Assembly (NCBI GenBank): GCA_963699225.1
Contig: OY969423.1
Coordinates: forward strand, 868,001 to 932,000
Direction: 5' to 3'
DNA from: VRUE01 sp963699225
GTDB lineage: Bacteria > Actinomycetota > Thermoleophilia > Solirubrobacterales > 70-9
DNA length: 64,000 nt
Shown piece by piece: positions 62,061-64,000 of the stretch. The position numbers were made by a program, and so were the translations under genes. The notes below the pieces were generated by a model. That model saw nothing but the letters and a program-made list of their open reading frames with translations, was not told where the DNA came from and made no database searches. The stretch's first letter is position 1. Every line of letters starts with the position of its first letter.

Positions 62061-62303
62061 ATGCTGATCGCCGGTGTAGTCGCCCTCTGCATCCTGCTCG
62101 CGATCCTCGGCTTCCTGGTGCCGCGGCTGTCCGACCACGCCCGGCGGGGCGCGGACAAGGGCTTCTCGACCGGCGCCAGAGCGGGCTCGAAGGCCCCGGG
62201 ACCAATCGGCCGCCTGCTGTCGAAATCGTTCGGAACCTCTCAGCGAGCCGCCGACAAGAGCCATTCCGCCGGCAAGAAGGCGCGCTCTAAGTCGCCGCTA
62301 TAG
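62061..62303 (+). CDS. Small single-helix membrane protein with basic tail
   Basis: An 80-aa protein: membrane helix at residues 1-22 (MLIAGVVALCILLAILGFLVP) followed by a Gly/Ser/Lys-rich basic tail ending KKARSKSPL. ATG at 62061 is chosen over upstream in-frame starts because those overlap the coiled-coil gene. It is likely co-transcribed with it. Function unknown. Confidence 0.65.
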   Translation: MLIAGVVALCILLAILGFLVPRLSDHARRGADKGFSTGARAGSKAPGPIGRLLSKSFGTSQRAADKSHSAGKKARSKSPL

Positions 62304-62527
62304 GCCCCGTCCCGCCCATCTTCACCACCCAAGAAGCTAAACCCAACCAAGGAGCTCGCCTAGGGATCTGCCGCTCTAGAGGGCCGGGCGTGCTTCCCTC
62401 GCCGCCGGCCGCGCCGAAGTCGAGCTCCCGTAGGTGCCTGTCAGGAGTTAGTTTCTCGTTCCTCGCGGGAAGCAGTCTCAAATGACCTTGACGTGCGCTC
62501 GACACCCAGACTGCGGAAACGGTCACC

Positions 62528-63625
62528 TTGGCTGAGAGGGGGGCGACGCCGCAGGTCCCGAAGGTGCGGCGCAAGGCGCTAGATGCGGTGCGGTCGTTGT
62601 TTACGCCGCTGCTGCCCGACGACTATCTAGAGCTGATCAACCCGCTCTGGTCGACCAAGGAGCTGCGGGGGCGGATCGAGCGGATCGACGAAGAGACCCA
62701 CAACGCGGTGACGGTGCTGATCAGGCCCGGGTACGAGTGGCCCGGGCACCGGCCGGGGCAGTACCTGCGGATCGGAGTGGTGGTGGATGGCGTGCACCAC
62801 TGGCGCGCCTACTCGCTGACCTCTGAGCCGGGCCGGCCCGACGGCTGCATCAGCATCACCCCGAAGCTGGTCGACTCCGGCGTCGTTTCGCCGTACCTGA
62901 CCCGCCGGGCCAGGCCCGGGGATCTCGTGCGCTTGGGCGGCGTGGAAGGGACCTTCGTGCTCCCCGACGAGCCGCCGGAGAAGCTGCTCTTCATCAGCGC
63001 CGGCAGCGGCATCACGCCGATCATGAGCATGGTCCGCGATCTGCACCGCCGCGACGCAATCAACGACGTCGTCCACATCCACTCGGCGAGGACGGCAGAC
63101 GACGTGATCTTCGCCGAACGGCTGCGGAAGATCGACGAAGCGCACGAGGGGTTCGACCTTCAGCTGCACATGTCCGGCGAGCGAGGCCGAATCGCCCCGG
63201 CCCAGCTCGACACCCTCTGCCCCGACTGGCGCGAGCGCCAGGCCTACGTCTCCGGCCCGGGAGCGATGCTCGACGCGATCTGCGAGCACTGGGAGCGCGA
63301 GGGGGACCTGCAGCTGCTCCACATGGAGCGCTTCCAGCCGATCATCGGCGGCGACCCCGGCGAGGGCGCGGGCGGCACTATCCGCTTCCTGAAGACCGAC
63401 ATCCAGACCGAGTGCGACGGCGGTCTGCCGATCCTCGCCGCCGGCGAGGAGGCCGGCGCCTCGCTTCCCTTCGGCTGCCGGATGGGCATCTGCCACACAT
63501 GCGTCGGGCGGCTCTGTTCGGGCGAGGTCCGCGACCTCCGCACGGGAGACGTCCACGGTGGCCCTGGTGAGATGATCCGCACCTGCGTCAACGCCCCCGA
63601 AGGGCCAATCGAGATCGCACTCTGA
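62528..63625 (+). CDS. Ferredoxin reductase with FAD, NAD and 2Fe-2S domains
   Basis: A 365-aa electron-transfer protein. The FAD domain has RAYSLTSEP (the RxYS motif), the NAD domain GSGITPIMSMVRDL and the YVSGPGAM loop, and the C-terminal plant-type 2Fe-2S domain has CRMGICHTC and a final Cys in IRTCVNAPEG. Start is TTG at 62528. It lies 17 nt upstream of a fatty acid desaturase gene, and such pairs are known to supply electrons to acyl-lipid or acyl-CoA desaturases. Confidence 0.92.
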   Translation: MAERGATPQVPKVRRKALDAVRSLFTPLLPDDYLELINPLWSTKELRGRIERIDEETHNAVTVLIRPGYEWPGHRPGQYLRIGVVVDGVHHWRAYSLTSEPGRPDGCISITPKLVDSGVVSPYLTRRARPGDLVRLGGVEGTFVLPDEPPEKLLFISAGSGITPIMSMVRDLHRRDAINDVVHIHSARTADDVIFAERLRKIDEAHEGFDLQLHMSGERGRIAPAQLDTLCPDWRERQAYVSGPGAMLDAICEHWEREGDLQLLHMERFQPIIGGDPGEGAGGTIRFLKTDIQTECDGGLPILAAGEEAGASLPFGCRMGICHTCVGRLCSGEVRDLRTGDVHGGPGEMIRTCVNAPEGPIEIAL

Positions 63626-63642
63626 CCCGTGAAAGGCCCGCC

Positions 63643-64000
63643 ATGACCCCCACCGCGTCGACTTCCCCTACCGATAAGCCGGAGAGCCCCCTCGAGCACC
63701 TCTCAGAGGAGCAGCTCGAGGCCCTTGCCGATGAGCTCGACGGGATCCGCGACCGTACGTTCGCCGACCTCGGCGACCGCGACCGGCGATACATCGAGAG
63801 CATGATCGAGATGCAGCGGCGCCTTGCCGTGATCGGCCGCGTGCTGCTGCTCGCGGCCCGCAACGGGCCAGCTCGGGCCGCCGGCACGACCTCGCTCTCG
63901 GCAGCGAAGATCCTCGAGAACATGGAGATCGGGCACAACGTCCTGCACGGCCAGTGGGACTGGATGAACGATCCCGACATCAACTCCACCACCTGGGATT
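63643..64000 (+). CDS. Fatty acid desaturase (N-terminal part, runs off the right edge)
   Basis: Di-iron membrane desaturase; 119 codons are in the window. After an acidic N-terminus comes the first histidine box GHNVLHGQWDWMNDPDINS, the usual HxxxH. ATG at 63643 with AAAGG upstream. It follows the ferredoxin reductase gene by 17 nt in the same direction, its likely electron donor. The other two histidine boxes and the membrane helices are outside the window. Confidence 0.85.
   Translation, partial: MTPTASTSPTDKPESPLEHLSEEQLEALADELDGIRDRTFADLGDRDRRYIESMIEMQRRLAVIGRVLLLAARNGPARAAGTTSLSAAKILENMEIGHNVLHGQWDWMNDPDINSTTWD

Overview
The window is high-GC DNA from an actinobacterium, most likely class Thermoleophilia (Solirubrobacterales-like). 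The reasons are a complete actinobacterial-style division and cell-wall (dcw) cluster, a MurE with the DNPR signature of meso-diaminopimelate peptidoglycan, frequent GTG and TTG starts, and exported proteins with the N-terminal style 'LPSPALVV..ALFVALGGT' that I associate with this class. The taxonomic call is inference; no rRNA gene is present. No transposase, integrase, CRISPR array or intact tRNA was seen.

Layout. 1-15.7 kb (minus strand): mraZ-rsmH-ftsL-ftsI-murE-murF-mraY-(GNAT)-murD-ftsW-murG-murC-murB-ftsQ-ftsZ, mostly with ATGA or TGATG junctions. It is driven from a promoter overlapped by MraZ-type GTGGG boxes; ftsZ has its own promoter and structured leader. Two near-identical-sized palindromes (26-24-26 nt) sit directly after ftsI and mraY. 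16.7-22.0 kb (minus): a compact operon of DUF192 protein, response regulator, histidine kinase, CpaB-like protein, TadA ATPase and two TadB/C-like membrane proteins. 22.0-25.2 kb: PfkB sugar kinase, PHP-type phosphatase, an unknown protein and a degenerate Rho-like protein. 25.2-27.4 kb: glycerol-3-phosphate dehydrogenase and a nitroreductase.

27.4-33.9 kb (minus) is the most interesting region. A cobalamin riboswitch precedes two secreted DUF4430 (transcobalamin C-terminal-like) proteins, an ECF T component, a fused double ECF ATPase, and an ECF S component fused to an alpha/alpha-barrel repeat domain like the other half of transcobalamin/intrinsic factor. Together they look like a bacterial ECF cobalamin importer whose capture proteins are a split transcobalamin. 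Large palindromic elements lie in and around this operon, including one read in frame inside the ATPase linker.

34.1-44.3 kb: an exported protein, a NarL-type two-component pair, a TPR protein, P-II plus ammonium transporter, a GMC oxidoreductase, a DEAD-box helicase with a coupled zinc-ribbon protein, and a DMT-type permease. 44.3-53.9 kb: several exported or membrane-anchored proteins of no known function (some visibly lower in GC), two SRPBCC proteins and an NmrA-like protein, plus two tiny membrane-protein genes. 53.9-60.8 kb: a DUF4242 protein, a large LuxR-family (LAL) regulator divergent from two FAD enzymes, and a DUF4242-adenylate cyclase fusion. 60.8-61.6 kb is a scar: a tRNA 3' fragment beside a truncated, frameshifted histidine kinase. 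61.6-64.0 kb: two small membrane proteins, a ferredoxin reductase fused to a 2Fe-2S domain, and the start of a fatty acid desaturase that probably takes electrons from it.
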